DNA of 64,000 nt. Origin: Poseidonocella sedimentorum (GTDB lineage: Bacteria; Pseudomonadota; Alphaproteobacteria; Rhodobacterales; Rhodobacteraceae). The DNA is taken from assembly GCF_900116005.1 (NCBI RefSeq), contig NZ_FOYI01000009.1:1-64000 (forward strand). Direction: 5' to 3'. The notes beneath the pieces are model-generated. The model was given only the letters and a program-made list of their open reading frames with translations. It ran no database searches and was not told the origin of the DNA. The position numbers and the translations under genes are program-made. Positions 43,189-52,136 of the stretch are shown one piece after another. Positions within the stretch are counted from its first letter, which is position 1. Every line of letters starts with the position of its first letter.

Positions 43189-43875
43189 ATGCGCGCACCG
43201 ATCTCCGTCATCATTCCGACCCTCGACGCCGAGGCCCCGCTGCGCGGCAGCTTTGCGGCGTTGATGGAGGGGCTGGAGTCGGGGCTCATCCGCGAGGTGA
43301 TCGTGAGCGACGGCGGCTCGACGGATGGCACATTGGCCATCGCGCGGGCGGCGGGGGCCGAGGTGGTCTCGGGCGCGCCGTCGCGCGGGGAGCAGATCGG
43401 CCGCGGGATCGCGGCGGCCGAAGGGGACTGGCTTCTGGTGCTCCATGCCGACAGCTGGCCCGAGCCGGGCTGGGCTCCGGTTGTCGGCGCGCATCTGGGC
43501 ACCGGAGCACCGGGGTATTTCCGGCTGCGGTTTCGCGCACGCGGGATGATGCCGCGGGTGGTGGCGGGCTGGGCCAATCTGCGGGCGCGGGGGATCGGTC
43601 TGCCCTATGGCGATCAGGGGCTCCTGATCCGGCGGGCGGAGCTTGCGGCGCTCGGGGGCTACCCGGACCTGCCGCTGATGGAAGACGTGGCGCTCGCGCG
43701 CAGGCTCGAGGGCCGGCTGCGAGGTCTGGACGCCGCGGTCGAGACGGGGGCGGAGCGCTACCTCGCGGAGGGCTGGCTCCGCCGGGGCGCGCGCAATCTG
43801 GGGCTGCTGGCGGCCTATCTTGCCGGAGCGGCTCCGGAGCGGCTCGCGGCGCGCTACCGGCGCAAGAGCGGGTAG
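43189..43875 (+). CDS. family 2 glycosyltransferase (TIGR04283-like)
   Basis: A 228-residue GT-A enzyme: ISVIIPTLDAEAPLRGSFAAL at the start, SDGGSTDGT, a DxD-like LHADSWPEPGW and the later acceptor-side PLMEDVALARRL. This pattern matches the TIGR04283 group, sometimes linked to arsenosugar synthesis, but no ArsM or radical-SAM partner is near. It lies 61 bases from the divergent ygfZ gene. Donor and acceptor unknown. Confidence 0.83.
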   Translation: MRAPISVIIPTLDAEAPLRGSFAALMEGLESGLIREVIVSDGGSTDGTLAIARAAGAEVVSGAPSRGEQIGRGIAAAEGDWLLVLHADSWPEPGWAPVVGAHLGTGAPGYFRLRFRARGMMPRVVAGWANLRARGIGLPYGDQGLLIRRAELAALGGYPDLPLMEDVALARRLEGRLRGLDAAVETGAERYLAEGWLRRGARNLGLLAAYLAGAAPERLAARYRRKSG

Positions 43876-43883
43876 GGACCCCC

Positions 43884-44579
43884 CTAGCGCTTCCAGATCG
43901 GGAGCGCGTCAAAGCTGCGCTGCGCCTCTTTGCGACGATACTCGGTGCGGAACCAGTCTTCGATGGCGATGGGCGATTGCGCGTTGCGCGCCTCATAGAG
44001 ATCGAGGATGTGGTCGAGGATGCCGGTCTTGCTCCAGCGGATATGCAAGTAGCGCAGGCCGAGTTGTTTGCGCGCCTCGGAGATCGGCGCGCCCTCGACC
44101 GCCAGCTTGTAGAGTACGGCGGCGAAGCCGGCCCGGTCGGCGCCGGATTTACAATGGATCAGCATCGGGCGCGGCGCGGACCTGAGCGCCTCGATCACTT
44201 CCAGATAGCGCTCTCCCCGTCGGGCCTTGCGGGCGTGAAGGCTTATGTCGATCATATCGAGGCCGAGCGCGTCGCAGCTTTCCTTTTCGAAGAGGTAATG
44301 GGCGAATTCGTCCTCGCCGCGCAGGTTGAGAATGGTGCGGATGCCCATGTCCTTCATCCGCTGGAGCCGCGCGTGGCCGGGCTGGTTGGAGCGGTAGACC
44401 CCGTCGGCGATCTTGTCGAAATTCGTCCAGGGGTAGCGCAGGATCCCGTGGTCGATCCAATGGACGTGAAACCGCGCCGCGCGGCGGCCGGCGGCGGTCG
44501 AGATATCCTTGCCGAAGGAATTGGTCAGACGTTTGGTCTGTTTCCGTTCCCAGGCGCTGAATTTGGCCCAAAGCCCCAT
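43884..44579 (-). CDS. tyrosine/dual-specificity phosphatase-like protein
   Basis: A 231-residue protein with the cysteine phosphatase loop HCKSGADRAG (C-x5-R) and a general-acid region near RGEDEFAHYLFEKE. The N-terminal part (VYRSNQPGHARLQRMKDMGI) is that of the DSP/PTP-like family widespread in alphaproteobacteria. ATG 44579 is preferred to in-frame codons upstream that overlap the next small gene. Physiological substrate unknown. Confidence 0.86.
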   Translation of the reverse strand: MGLWAKFSAWERKQTKRLTNSFGKDISTAAGRRAARFHVHWIDHGILRYPWTNFDKIADGVYRSNQPGHARLQRMKDMGIRTILNLRGEDEFAHYLFEKESCDALGLDMIDISLHARKARRGERYLEVIEALRSAPRPMLIHCKSGADRAGFAAVLYKLAVEGAPISEARKQLGLRYLHIRWSKTGILDHILDLYEARNAQSPIAIEDWFRTEYRRKEAQRSFDALPIWKR

Positions 44580-44665
44580 GCCCTGCCCCCGCGTTGCGCC
44601 GGTCCCATCTAGGGGAGGGAGGGGGCTCTGACAAGGTGCGGATCGGAGCGGGGCGGAAAGAGCGG

Positions 44666-44854
44666 TCAGCCGCGGGAGTAGCCATCGTTGTCGCGCAACC
44701 GGCGCTCGAGCCGGGAGATGGCGAGATTGAGCACGACGGCGAGCAGGAGCACGGCGCCAAACCCCGCCACGACCCAGACCAGCGAAAACAGCCAGAGCAG
44801 GTTGACGAGCAACGACAGCAGCGTGGCGTTGGTGTAATTCGGGGCGCGTCGCAT
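44666..44854 (-). CDS. small two-helix membrane protein, unknown function
   Basis: A 62-residue protein with two adjacent hydrophobic helices (about 10-27 and 29-47) followed by a charged tail RLERRLRDNDGYSRG. AAAGGA lies nine bases before ATG 44854, and GC-rich third positions support coding. No family recognised. Confidence 0.65.
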   Translation of the reverse strand: MRRAPNYTNATLLSLLVNLLWLFSLVWVVAGFGAVLLLAVVLNLAISRLERRLRDNDGYSRG

Positions 44855-44935
44855 CGTGCCGATCCTTTGTGACCTCTGGGGACAAGCTTAGCACAGGCGC
44901 GCGGTCTGTCACCCAGGCAGGGCGCGTTGCCGATC

Positions 44936-44963
44936 TGTCAAAAGGAGCGCCTGCGGCGCAAGC
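44936..44963. repeat. dispersed intergenic repeat, copy 1
   Basis: TGTCAAAAGGAGCGCCTGC followed by GGCGCAAGCC, a GTCAAAA leader plus a small GCGCC/GGCGC hairpin. A near copy follows gshA at 55859. This one is downstream of ppk1 and, on the minus strand, ends in a short T-run after the hairpin. Confidence 0.6.
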
Positions 44964-44969
44964 CTATGA

Positions 44970-44995
44970 GCATGCAGGGTGGTGACCCTGCATGC
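44970..44995. terminator. hairpin downstream of ppk1
   Basis: An 11-bp perfect stem, GCATGCAGGGT (44970-44980) and ACCCTGCATGC (44985-44995), with loop GGTG. It lies 30 bases past the ppk1 stop. With the neighbouring repeat hairpin it probably ends the ppk1 operon. Confidence 0.6.
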
Positions 44996-45024
44996 GGCGG
45001 GCGCCCGGTGGCTGGGCGGCGGGA

Positions 45025-47247
45025 TCAGGTTTCGGTGTGGGTCAGCTTGGGAACGTCGGAGGCGCCAGCGGAGCCGCGGCCCGAGAGTGAGGGGTTTTCC
45101 ATGAAGAACTTGTGGCAGTTGAAGGCGAACTCGCCTTCGGTGAGTGCGACGCGGTGAAAGCTGCCGTCCGGGGCCATGAGCCAGCTCTGGGCGACATCTG
45201 CGAGGTTGGCAGCCATGATCTGGCTCACGATCTGGGCCTTCACGGTCGGGTTCTCGATGGAGACCAGCGTCTCCACCCGGCGGTTGAGGTTGCGGCCCAT
45301 CCAGTCAGCGGAGCTGATGAAGACGCGGGCGGCGCGGGAGGGCAGGCCGTGGCCGTTGCCGAAGCAGACGATGCGCGAATGTTCCAGATAGCGCCCGATG
45401 ATGGATTTGACGCGGATGTTCTCGGACAGCCCCTTGACGCCGGGGCGCAGCCCGCAGATGCCGCGGATCACGAGGTTGATCTTCACCCCCGCCTGGCTCG
45501 CGGCATAGAGTGCGTCGATCACCTCCTCTTCGATGAGGGCGTTCATCTTGGCCCAGATCTCGGCGGGTTTGCCGGCCTTGGCGAACTCGGCTTCGCGGGC
45601 GATCATGTCGAGCAGCCGGGGCTTGAGCGTGAGCGGCGAGATGGCGAGGTTCTCCAGCGTCTCGGGTTCGGCATAGCCGGAGACGTAGTTGAAGACCTTG
45701 GTGGCGTCGCGGCCGAGCGCGGTGTCGCAGGTGAAGAGGCTCAGGTCGGTGTAGAACCGCGCGGTGATCGGGTGGTAGTTGCCGGTGCCGTAGTGGGTGT
45801 AGGTCACGAGGCGGTCGCCTTCGCGGCGCACGACGGTGCTGATTTTGGCGTGGGTCTTGAGATCCACGAAGCCGTAGACCACATGCGCGCCCGATCGCTC
45901 CAGCCGGCGGGACTGGCGGATGTTGGCGGCCTCGTCGAAGCGGGCCTTGAGTTCGACCAGCGCGGTGACGGATTTGCCCGCCTCGGCGGCCTCGCAGAGC
46001 GCCTCGACGATGGGGGAGTTCTTGGAGGTCCGGTAGAGCGTCTGCTTGATCGCGACCACGTCGGGATCGAGCGCGGCCTGTTCCAGAAAGCGGACCACCA
46101 TGTCGAAGGTCTCGTAGGGGTGGTGCAGCAGCATGTCCTTCTGGCGGATCGCGGCGAACATGTCGCCCTCGTGATCCTGCACGCGTTCGGGCACGCGCGG
46201 CGTGAAGCCGGGCCAGAGGAGCCGGGCGGGGGAGGCCTCGACCAGCTCCGACAGGGCGGAGATGCCGATCATGCCGTCGATCTCGACGATCTCCTCCTCG
46301 CCGACCTTCAACTCGCGGCTGATCACCTCGCGCAGGCCATGGGGCGCGCCGGAGCTGATCTTGAGCCGGACGACCTCGCCGCGGCGGCGTCGCTTGAGCG
46401 CGGTCTCGAACTCGCGCACCAGATCCTCGGCCTCTTCCTCCACCTCCAGATCGCTGTCGCGCAGCACGCGGAAGGCGCAGTGACTCTTGAGTTTGCAGCC
46501 GGGGAAGAGCCGCTTGATGTTGTCGAGCAGGAGCTCCTCCAGCGGCAGGTAGCGCAGTGTTTCGTCGCCGGAGGGCAGGGCGATGAAGCGGGGGATCTGG
46601 GCCGGGATCGGCAGGAGCGCCTGCTGCGCCGTCTTGTTGCCCTTGCGCTCCAGTTGCAGCGCCAGCGAAAAGCCGGTGTTGGGGATGAAGGGGAACGGGT
46701 GCGCCGGGTCGATGGCCAGCGGCGAGAGGATCGGGAAGACCTTGTCGAGGAAGATCGTGTCGAGCTCGGCGCGGTCGGCCTCGGTCAGATCGCGGCGCGA
46801 CAGGATGTGGATGCCTTCGGAGGTCATTTCCGCGAGCAGCCCGTCGAGCATCGACTGCTGGCTCTGCATCAGGCGGCGGGCCTCGGCGTTGATCAGCTCC
46901 AGCTGCTCGGCCGGGGTGAGCCCGTCGATGCCGGGCGTGGTGTTGCCGGCGCGAGCCAACTCGCGCAGACCGGCGACGCGGACGGTGTAGAATTCATCGA
47001 GGTTGGTGGCCGAGATCGAGATGAACCGCAGCCGCTCCATCAGCGGTACGCGCGGATTGCCCGCCTCCTCCATCACCCGCCAGTTGAAGCCGAGCCAGCT
47101 CAGCTCGCGGTTGTGGAACCGCGCCGGGCCGGTGATGTCGAGGCCGGGGATTTCCACGGGCTCGGGGAAGGGCGCAGTGAGGAAATTCGCGAGGGTCATG
47201 GGCGCTTTGCCGGGAAAGCTGTGCGGGGGTGTGGCGGTGAGGTTCAT
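45025..47247 (-). CDS. ppk1: polyphosphate kinase 1
   Basis: A 740-residue PPK1 that reversibly polymerises the gamma-phosphate of ATP into polyphosphate. The N-terminal domain has FHNRELSWLGFNWRV and ISISATNLDEFYTVRVAG; DLKTHAKIS carries the likely autophosphorylated His466, followed by THYGTGNYHP. The C-terminal phospholipase-D-like region has SSADWMGRNLNRRVE. Start 47247 (MNLTATPP) is used; an ATG at residue 17 is an alternative. It is 12 bases after hdaA. Confidence 0.95.
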   Translation of the reverse strand: MNLTATPPHSFPGKAPMTLANFLTAPFPEPVEIPGLDITGPARFHNRELSWLGFNWRVMEEAGNPRVPLMERLRFISISATNLDEFYTVRVAGLRELARAGNTTPGIDGLTPAEQLELINAEARRLMQSQQSMLDGLLAEMTSEGIHILSRRDLTEADRAELDTIFLDKVFPILSPLAIDPAHPFPFIPNTGFSLALQLERKGNKTAQQALLPIPAQIPRFIALPSGDETLRYLPLEELLLDNIKRLFPGCKLKSHCAFRVLRDSDLEVEEEAEDLVREFETALKRRRRGEVVRLKISSGAPHGLREVISRELKVGEEEIVEIDGMIGISALSELVEASPARLLWPGFTPRVPERVQDHEGDMFAAIRQKDMLLHHPYETFDMVVRFLEQAALDPDVVAIKQTLYRTSKNSPIVEALCEAAEAGKSVTALVELKARFDEAANIRQSRRLERSGAHVVYGFVDLKTHAKISTVVRREGDRLVTYTHYGTGNYHPITARFYTDLSLFTCDTALGRDATKVFNYVSGYAEPETLENLAISPLTLKPRLLDMIAREAEFAKAGKPAEIWAKMNALIEEEVIDALYAASQAGVKINLVIRGICGLRPGVKGLSENIRVKSIIGRYLEHSRIVCFGNGHGLPSRAARVFISSADWMGRNLNRRVETLVSIENPTVKAQIVSQIMAANLADVAQSWLMAPDGSFHRVALTEGEFAFNCHKFFMENPSLSGRGSAGASDVPKLTHTET

Positions 47248-47259
47248 CGCCGGCCAGTA

Positions 47260-47955
47260 TCAGCCAGGAGGGGCGGGGAAGTCCAGCTTGCCTTCGGATT
47301 TCAGCGCGATCGCGAGGGATTTGTTGACCGCGCGCCCTCTGTCCATCGCGGCCTCGTCGAGCGCGCGGACGGCACCACGGGCGGCGGCGAAGCTGCGGTC
47401 GATCTGGGCGAGGAGATAGTCGAGTGTCCCCGGGGCGGGGTTGATCTGGCGATCAGCGAAGAGCTTCATCAGCACGGCCGCGAGCAGCGCGTCATCGGGG
47501 GCCCCGAGCGCGACCTGGTGCGTGGCCTGCATCCGGCTGGCCAGATCGGGCAGGGTGAGCGGCCACTGCGGCGCGGGGGCGCGGGCGGTCAGCAAGAGCG
47601 GCTGGCGCTCGGCGCGCATGAGGTTGTGGAGGTGAAAGAGCGCGGTCTCGGCCTCGGGCTGGCCGGCGATGGCGGGGATGTCCTCCACCGCGACGGGGCC
47701 CCTGGCGAGATCGGCGAGCCCGTCGGAGCGCAGCGCCGAGGCCCGCAGGATCCGCGCGCCGGTCAGGTTGGCCCAGACATGGGCGAGATGGGTCTTGCCG
47801 GAGCCCGCGGGGCCGGTCAGCACGAGCTTGAGATCGGGCCAGATGTCCCAGGCTTCGATGCTCGCCACCGCGACCTCGTTGGCGGGGGAGACGAAAAAGT
47901 CCTCCCGCCCGAGCGCCGGTTTGGTCGCCAGGTCGAACCGCAACTGCCGCGCCAT
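47260..47955 (-). CDS. hdaA: DnaA-related regulatory protein HdaA
   Basis: A 231-residue protein resembling the AAA+ part of DnaA without its DNA-binding domain IV. Walker A is LTGPAGSGKTHLAHVWA; VAVEDIP replaces a strong Walker B; sensor-like arginines follow (LPDLASRMQATHQV). In alphaproteobacteria HdaA stimulates DnaA-ATP hydrolysis with the beta clamp. Its N-terminus, RQLRFDLATKPALGREDFFV, has the QLxFDL-like clamp-binding motif. It overlaps no neighbour and is one base from the AI-2E family gene. Confidence 0.9.
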   Translation of the reverse strand: MARQLRFDLATKPALGREDFFVSPANEVAVASIEAWDIWPDLKLVLTGPAGSGKTHLAHVWANLTGARILRASALRSDGLADLARGPVAVEDIPAIAGQPEAETALFHLHNLMRAERQPLLLTARAPAPQWPLTLPDLASRMQATHQVALGAPDDALLAAVLMKLFADRQINPAPGTLDYLLAQIDRSFAAARGAVRALDEAAMDRGRAVNKSLAIALKSEGKLDFPAPPG

Positions 47956-47956
47956 G

Positions 47957-49024
47957 TCAGCCCTCGTCCGGTTCGGAGACGCCGCGGTAGAGGCGGCTTT
48001 TCTTGTATTGGTCGACGAAGAACCGCACGATGACGCCGAGCGCGGCGGCGACCGGCACGGCCACGAGCAGCCCGATGAAGCCGAAGATCGCCCCGAAGAC
48101 CGAGAGCGAGAGCAGCAGCCACACCGGGTGCAGCCCGATGGAATCGCCCACGAGCTTGGGCGTCAGGATATTGCCCTCGACGAACTGGCCGGCCTGGAAG
48201 ATCGCCGCGACGGCGACGATCCAGAGCCAGTCGCCCCAGAATTGGAAGATCGCGAGCCCGAGCGCCAGCGCGCCGCCCACCAGCGCGCCCACGTAGGGAA
48301 TGAAGGTCAGCGCCCCGGCGATGACGCCGACCACGAGGCCGAATTGCAGCCCCACGAGCATGAGGGCGATGGCGTAATAGGTGCCGAGGATGATGCAGAC
48401 GAGCCCCATCCCGCGCACGAAACCGGCGAGGTTCTGGTCCACGTCCTTGGCGATGCGGCGGATGGTGGGGGCATGATCGCGCGGCAGGAGCGCATCGATC
48501 CGGGCGACCATCTTGTCCCAGTCGAGCAGGAGGTAAAACGTCACCACCGGCACGATCACGAAGAGCATCACCACGTTGAGCAGCGACATCGCCGAGCTCA
48601 GGACCGTCTGGAGCAGCTCACCGCCGCGGCTCTGGATCAGCTCGCCCAGCGATTGCAGAGAGTTGCGCACGATGCTGTCTTCCTGCGCCACTTGCGGGAA
48701 GCGGTCCTTGAGGAAGGTCTGCAGGTCGTTGAAAAGCTGGGGCGCGATCTCCACCAGCTGGACGGTCTGCTCCACCAGAAGCGGCACGACGAGCAGCCCC
48801 AGCACGATGAAAAGCAGCAGCGCGCCAAGCGAGATCACCGCCGTGGCGGCCGCGCGCGACAGGCCAAGCGCCTCAAGCCGGTCGGCCAGCGGATCAATCG
48901 CATAGGCGATCGCCGCGCCGAGCACGAAGGGCAGCAGCACATCGCCGAGAAACCACAGGGCCACGCAGACCGCCACGGTCGCCGTGCCCCAGTACTTGAG
49001 CTGTTGTTGCGCTGGAAGTGCCAT
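47957..49024 (-). CDS. AI-2E/PerM-family membrane transporter
   Basis: A 355-residue membrane protein of the AI-2E exporter/PerM superfamily, with about seven helices, an amphipathic central domain (about 70-150) and the late motifs IPYVGALVGG and GNILTPKLVGDSIGLHPVW. Some members are antiporters and some export autoinducer-2; the substrate here is unknown. ATG 49024 follows GAGAGG. It leads the hdaA-ppk1 gene group; pairing of this family with hdaA is common in alphaproteobacteria as I recall. Confidence 0.88.
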   Translation of the reverse strand: MALPAQQQLKYWGTATVAVCVALWFLGDVLLPFVLGAAIAYAIDPLADRLEALGLSRAAATAVISLGALLLFIVLGLLVVPLLVEQTVQLVEIAPQLFNDLQTFLKDRFPQVAQEDSIVRNSLQSLGELIQSRGGELLQTVLSSAMSLLNVVMLFVIVPVVTFYLLLDWDKMVARIDALLPRDHAPTIRRIAKDVDQNLAGFVRGMGLVCIILGTYYAIALMLVGLQFGLVVGVIAGALTFIPYVGALVGGALALGLAIFQFWGDWLWIVAVAAIFQAGQFVEGNILTPKLVGDSIGLHPVWLLLSLSVFGAIFGFIGLLVAVPVAAALGVIVRFFVDQYKKSRLYRGVSEPDEG

Positions 49025-49177
49025 CAGACCTCTCGTTGCACGATGCCTAGCCTTCGCCCATGCCGCGCCCGGTTGCAAGCCATCGCGGGCGGGCGCACGG
49101 CGGGGCTGGCGCGATTTCGGATAATAAGCTACGCTGCAACGCAGAAAAACCGATAACAGCGAAAGACGGGTGGGTTC

Positions 49178-49819
49178 ATGGCCGGTAAAATCATCACCAT
49201 CGCGCAGCAAAAGGGCGGGGCCGGCAAGACGACGCTGGCGGTCAACCTCGCGGTCGCCTTCGTGCGGTCCGGCAAATCGGTTGCGGTGGTCGACACTGAT
49301 CCGCAGGGCTCGCTCGGGCGCTGGTTCATGACGCGGCTGGAGGCCCGGGACGGCGCGCCGGACATGGAATTCGCCACCGCCTCGGCCTGGGGCGTGGCCT
49401 ATGAGACGGGCAAGCTCGCGCGCGACGCGGATATCGTCATCGTGGACACGCCGCCCAAGGCCGACAGCGATCTGCGCCCGGCGCTGCGCGCGGCGGATCT
49501 GGTGCTGGTGCCGGTGGCCTCGTCGCATGTGGATCTCTGGGCCACGGCCGGTGTGCTCGATCTGGCGGCGCGCGAGGATGTCCCCACACGTGTAGTCATG
49601 ACGCGGGCGCGGGCGGGGACGAAGCTGGCGACGGAAGTCGCGGCGGCGGCCGATGAGCTTGGCGCCGAGATCCTGCCCACCTCGGTCGGCAACCGCGTGG
49701 TCTATGCCCAGACGCTGGGGGAGGGGAAGGCCGCGCTGGAGGCGCCCCGGAGCCGCGCGCATGAAGAGATGGACGCGCTCCTGAAGGATGTCCTCGCGGT
49801 CTTGAAAAAACTGGACTGA
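49178..49819 (+). CDS. ParA-family ATPase
   Basis: A 213-residue deviant-Walker ATPase starting MAGKIITIAQQKGGAGKTT, with VVDTDPQGSLGRWF and IVDTPPKADSDLR. No parB or parS-like site is next to it, so it is more likely an orphan ParA for cellular cargo positioning than the chromosome segregation protein. It is longer in-frame only from this ATG. The 153-base upstream gap is relatively AT-rich (GATAATAAGCTAC) and may hold its promoter. Confidence 0.87.
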   Translation: MAGKIITIAQQKGGAGKTTLAVNLAVAFVRSGKSVAVVDTDPQGSLGRWFMTRLEARDGAPDMEFATASAWGVAYETGKLARDADIVIVDTPPKADSDLRPALRAADLVLVPVASSHVDLWATAGVLDLAAREDVPTRVVMTRARAGTKLATEVAAAADELGAEILPTSVGNRVVYAQTLGEGKAALEAPRSRAHEEMDALLKDVLAVLKKLD

Positions 49820-49828
49820 GCGCCTGCC

Positions 49829-50155
49829 TCAGCCTTGGCCCGCGCTGCTCAGGCGCATCCGCAGATCTTCGGTCTCGCTGCGCGCATCGCGCAGCCCGTC
49901 CATCGCGGCGGAGAGTTCGGCCTCGGTCTGGCTGAGCTGGTTGGTCAGCTCCGCCTCGCGCTGCTGCAGATAGGTGATCGCCTGATCGCGGGTCTCTTCG
50001 GCCTCGTGCAGCTCCTGCGCCATGCGCTCCAGCTCATCGATATCGCTGCGCGAGACGCGGGTGAACCGGTGCACGAGCCAGTGGGCGAACCAACCGAGGG
50101 CGAAGGCCACGAAAAGCACGATGGCCGTCGTCACGATCAGTTCAGTCCTGCTCAT
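49829..50155 (-). CDS. small membrane-anchored coiled-coil protein
   Basis: A 108-residue protein with one N-terminal helix (LIVTTAIVLFVAFALGWFAHW) and a long heptad-rich segment (about 40-105) predicted as a coiled coil. ATG 50155 lies inside the 3' end of the OmpA-family gene (14-base overlap), suggesting coupled translation; the in-frame extension upstream is a basic shadow of that gene. Function unknown; a structural or envelope role is inferred only from the pairing. Confidence 0.75.
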   Translation of the reverse strand: MSRTELIVTTAIVLFVAFALGWFAHWLVHRFTRVSRSDIDELERMAQELHEAEETRDQAITYLQQREAELTNQLSQTEAELSAAMDGLRDARSETEDLRMRLSSAGQG

Positions 50156-52076
50156 CGCCTTGTGCCTCTTGCGCTGTGTCGGGGGCTGCCTCCGGGTTGT
50201 CCTCCTCGGGCGGCGTGGCCTCTGTTTCTCCCGATTGGCCGTCGCTTTCAAGAGCCGGTTCGGAACTATTTTCCGCCTCAAGCTCGATCAGCTTGAATTC
50301 GATCCGGCGGTTTTCCTCGCGCCCCTCGGCGGTGCCGTTGTCGGCCACGGGCTGCGCCTCGCCATAGCCCACGGCGGTGAAGCCGGAGATGGAGACCCGC
50401 CGCGCGAGCAGCTCGTTGAGCACCGATTGCGCCCGTTGTTGCGAGAGTTGCTGGTTCATCGATTCGCGGCCCTGGCTGTCGGTATGACCGCCGATCTCGA
50501 TGCGCAGATCGCCGCAAGCCAGCAACACCTCGGCGATATCATCCAGCGTCTCGCGCGCGGAGCTGTCGATGGTGGCAGAGCCAGGCTCGAAGGTGATCTT
50601 GCTCACCGCGCTGATCGCCGCGATTTCGGCGATGCATTGCTCCGGGCTCGGCAGGGCGCTGTTCGGGTCCAGCTCCTCACGATAGGTCACGTCGATCTCG
50701 TAGCCCGCCGCGTCGCCGAGCTTCTGCGCCAGCAGGCTCGCGATCTCGTCCGAGGCCTCGGGGTTGCCGGTCTCGCCGGAGATGGTCAGGCTGTCGGGCG
50801 TGATCCGCAGCATGCCGCTGTCGAGCTCGGCGAAGGCCTCGATCCCGGTCAGCACCCGCAGCGCCCAACCTTGCGGGAGCGCGGTGTCGATGCGCGCGGC
50901 GGTGTAGACCCGCTCGACCCCGAACCGGGCCTTGGCGATGCTGTCGGCAAGCTGGCGCGAGGTCTCGTCCGGGAGCCGGCCGCGCAGTTGAACCGCGCCT
51001 TCGGGGCTGCGGGTGGCGGTGAATTCGGGCGGGCCTTCCTCGGTGGTTTCGGGCGTGGCTTCCAGCGTGGAACGGAGGCTGAAGACCTCCGGCAGCCCGG
51101 TTTCCAACTCGCCCACAACGCGGTCGAACAGCGCCGGCGGCGTGCCCTCGGCGGCGACGAGCTCCACATCGGCATCCGAGAAGGTGACGCTGCCCCGGCC
51201 GAGCTCGGCCAGCGCGCCGATGGCGCGGACCACCGCATCCGGCCAGCGGGGCGAGGGCGTGCCGAGCCCGAGGCGACACGGAACGTCCGCCTCAAGCCCC
51301 GCCGCGCGCGCCGCCCCGAGGATCCGGGCGCGGCCCTCCTCGGTATGGGCCGAGCAGGCGTCGAATTTCGCGCCGGTCTCGTCGATGCGGAACCGCAGGG
51401 TGAAGGGGGTGATGACGGGGCGCGGGGCGGAGATGTCGAGCGTATGCGCGATGCCCGGGGGCACGCGGCGGGCGAGATCGAGCTCCCAGCGGAGCTTTTG
51501 CTCGGCGCTGTCGGCGATGGCCTTGATCTCGACGCTCTCGGCGCTGGCGGAGATCTGGGTGCGGGGCAGCATCGCGAGCGCCCCGACCGCAAAGCGCAGG
51601 GCGGGCTCCCATGATTCGGGGACGGGATAGTCGGCCACGTCGAGGAAATCGCGCACCGGCCCGGCGGCCTCCAGCGCCTCGGCCAACGCCTCTCGGTCTG
51701 TCCCGACGGGTACGAGCCCGTTGAGCGACACGCCCGCATCATTGCGCAGCATCTCGACCGAGAAGGCGGGCGGGGCGAGCGATGTCGCGGGGCGGACGGT
51801 CATCTGGTTGTCCACGCGCCAGGCATCGACCACGTGGCCCGCCGCCGATTGCGCCGCGACGCGGGCCATCTCGTCTTCGGCGGTGCCGCGCAGGATGATG
51901 TTCAGCCCGTCGGCCTCGACCTCGGCCCAGTCGAACCCCGCATCATCCAGCGCGGCGCGCACGTCGTCCCTGGAGACGGTTTCGATCAGCGTGGCGGCGA
52001 AGACCGCCCCCACCACGCAGATCGCCGCGGCGCAGAGGAACGCGGCGGCGGGTATCAGGCTTGCGGGAAGGCGCAT
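50142..52076 (-). CDS. OmpA-family envelope protein with BON-like repeats
   Basis: A 644-residue protein with an N-terminal signal/anchor helix (LIPAAAFLCAAAICVVGAVFA), repeated BON-like domains (DVRAALDDAGFDWAEVEADG; RDFLDVADYPVPESW and later copies) and a C-terminal peptidoglycan-binding OmpA domain about 495-600 (IEIGGHTDSQGRESMNQQLS, RVSISGFTAVGYGEAQPV). The acidic tail is low complexity. It probably links the inner membrane or periplasm to the cell wall. It is co-encoded with the small coiled-coil protein. Confidence 0.85.
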   Translation of the reverse strand: MRLPASLIPAAAFLCAAAICVVGAVFAATLIETVSRDDVRAALDDAGFDWAEVEADGLNIILRGTAEDEMARVAAQSAAGHVVDAWRVDNQMTVRPATSLAPPAFSVEMLRNDAGVSLNGLVPVGTDREALAEALEAAGPVRDFLDVADYPVPESWEPALRFAVGALAMLPRTQISASAESVEIKAIADSAEQKLRWELDLARRVPPGIAHTLDISAPRPVITPFTLRFRIDETGAKFDACSAHTEEGRARILGAARAAGLEADVPCRLGLGTPSPRWPDAVVRAIGALAELGRGSVTFSDADVELVAAEGTPPALFDRVVGELETGLPEVFSLRSTLEATPETTEEGPPEFTATRSPEGAVQLRGRLPDETSRQLADSIAKARFGVERVYTAARIDTALPQGWALRVLTGIEAFAELDSGMLRITPDSLTISGETGNPEASDEIASLLAQKLGDAAGYEIDVTYREELDPNSALPSPEQCIAEIAAISAVSKITFEPGSATIDSSARETLDDIAEVLLACGDLRIEIGGHTDSQGRESMNQQLSQQRAQSVLNELLARRVSISGFTAVGYGEAQPVADNGTAEGREENRRIEFKLIELEAENSSEPALESDGQSGETEATPPEEDNPEAAPDTAQEAQGDEQD

Positions 52077-52136
52077 GGAAAACCCCGGATAGACGACATC
52101 GGCGTTTTATGTACGAGCTTGCCCGCGGCGCATCAA

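Noticed and set aside
49178-49819. Chromosome partition parA near the replication origin
   Set aside because: There is no parB, no parS-like palindrome and no gidAB/trmE neighbours, so an orphan ParA-family protein is the safer reading.
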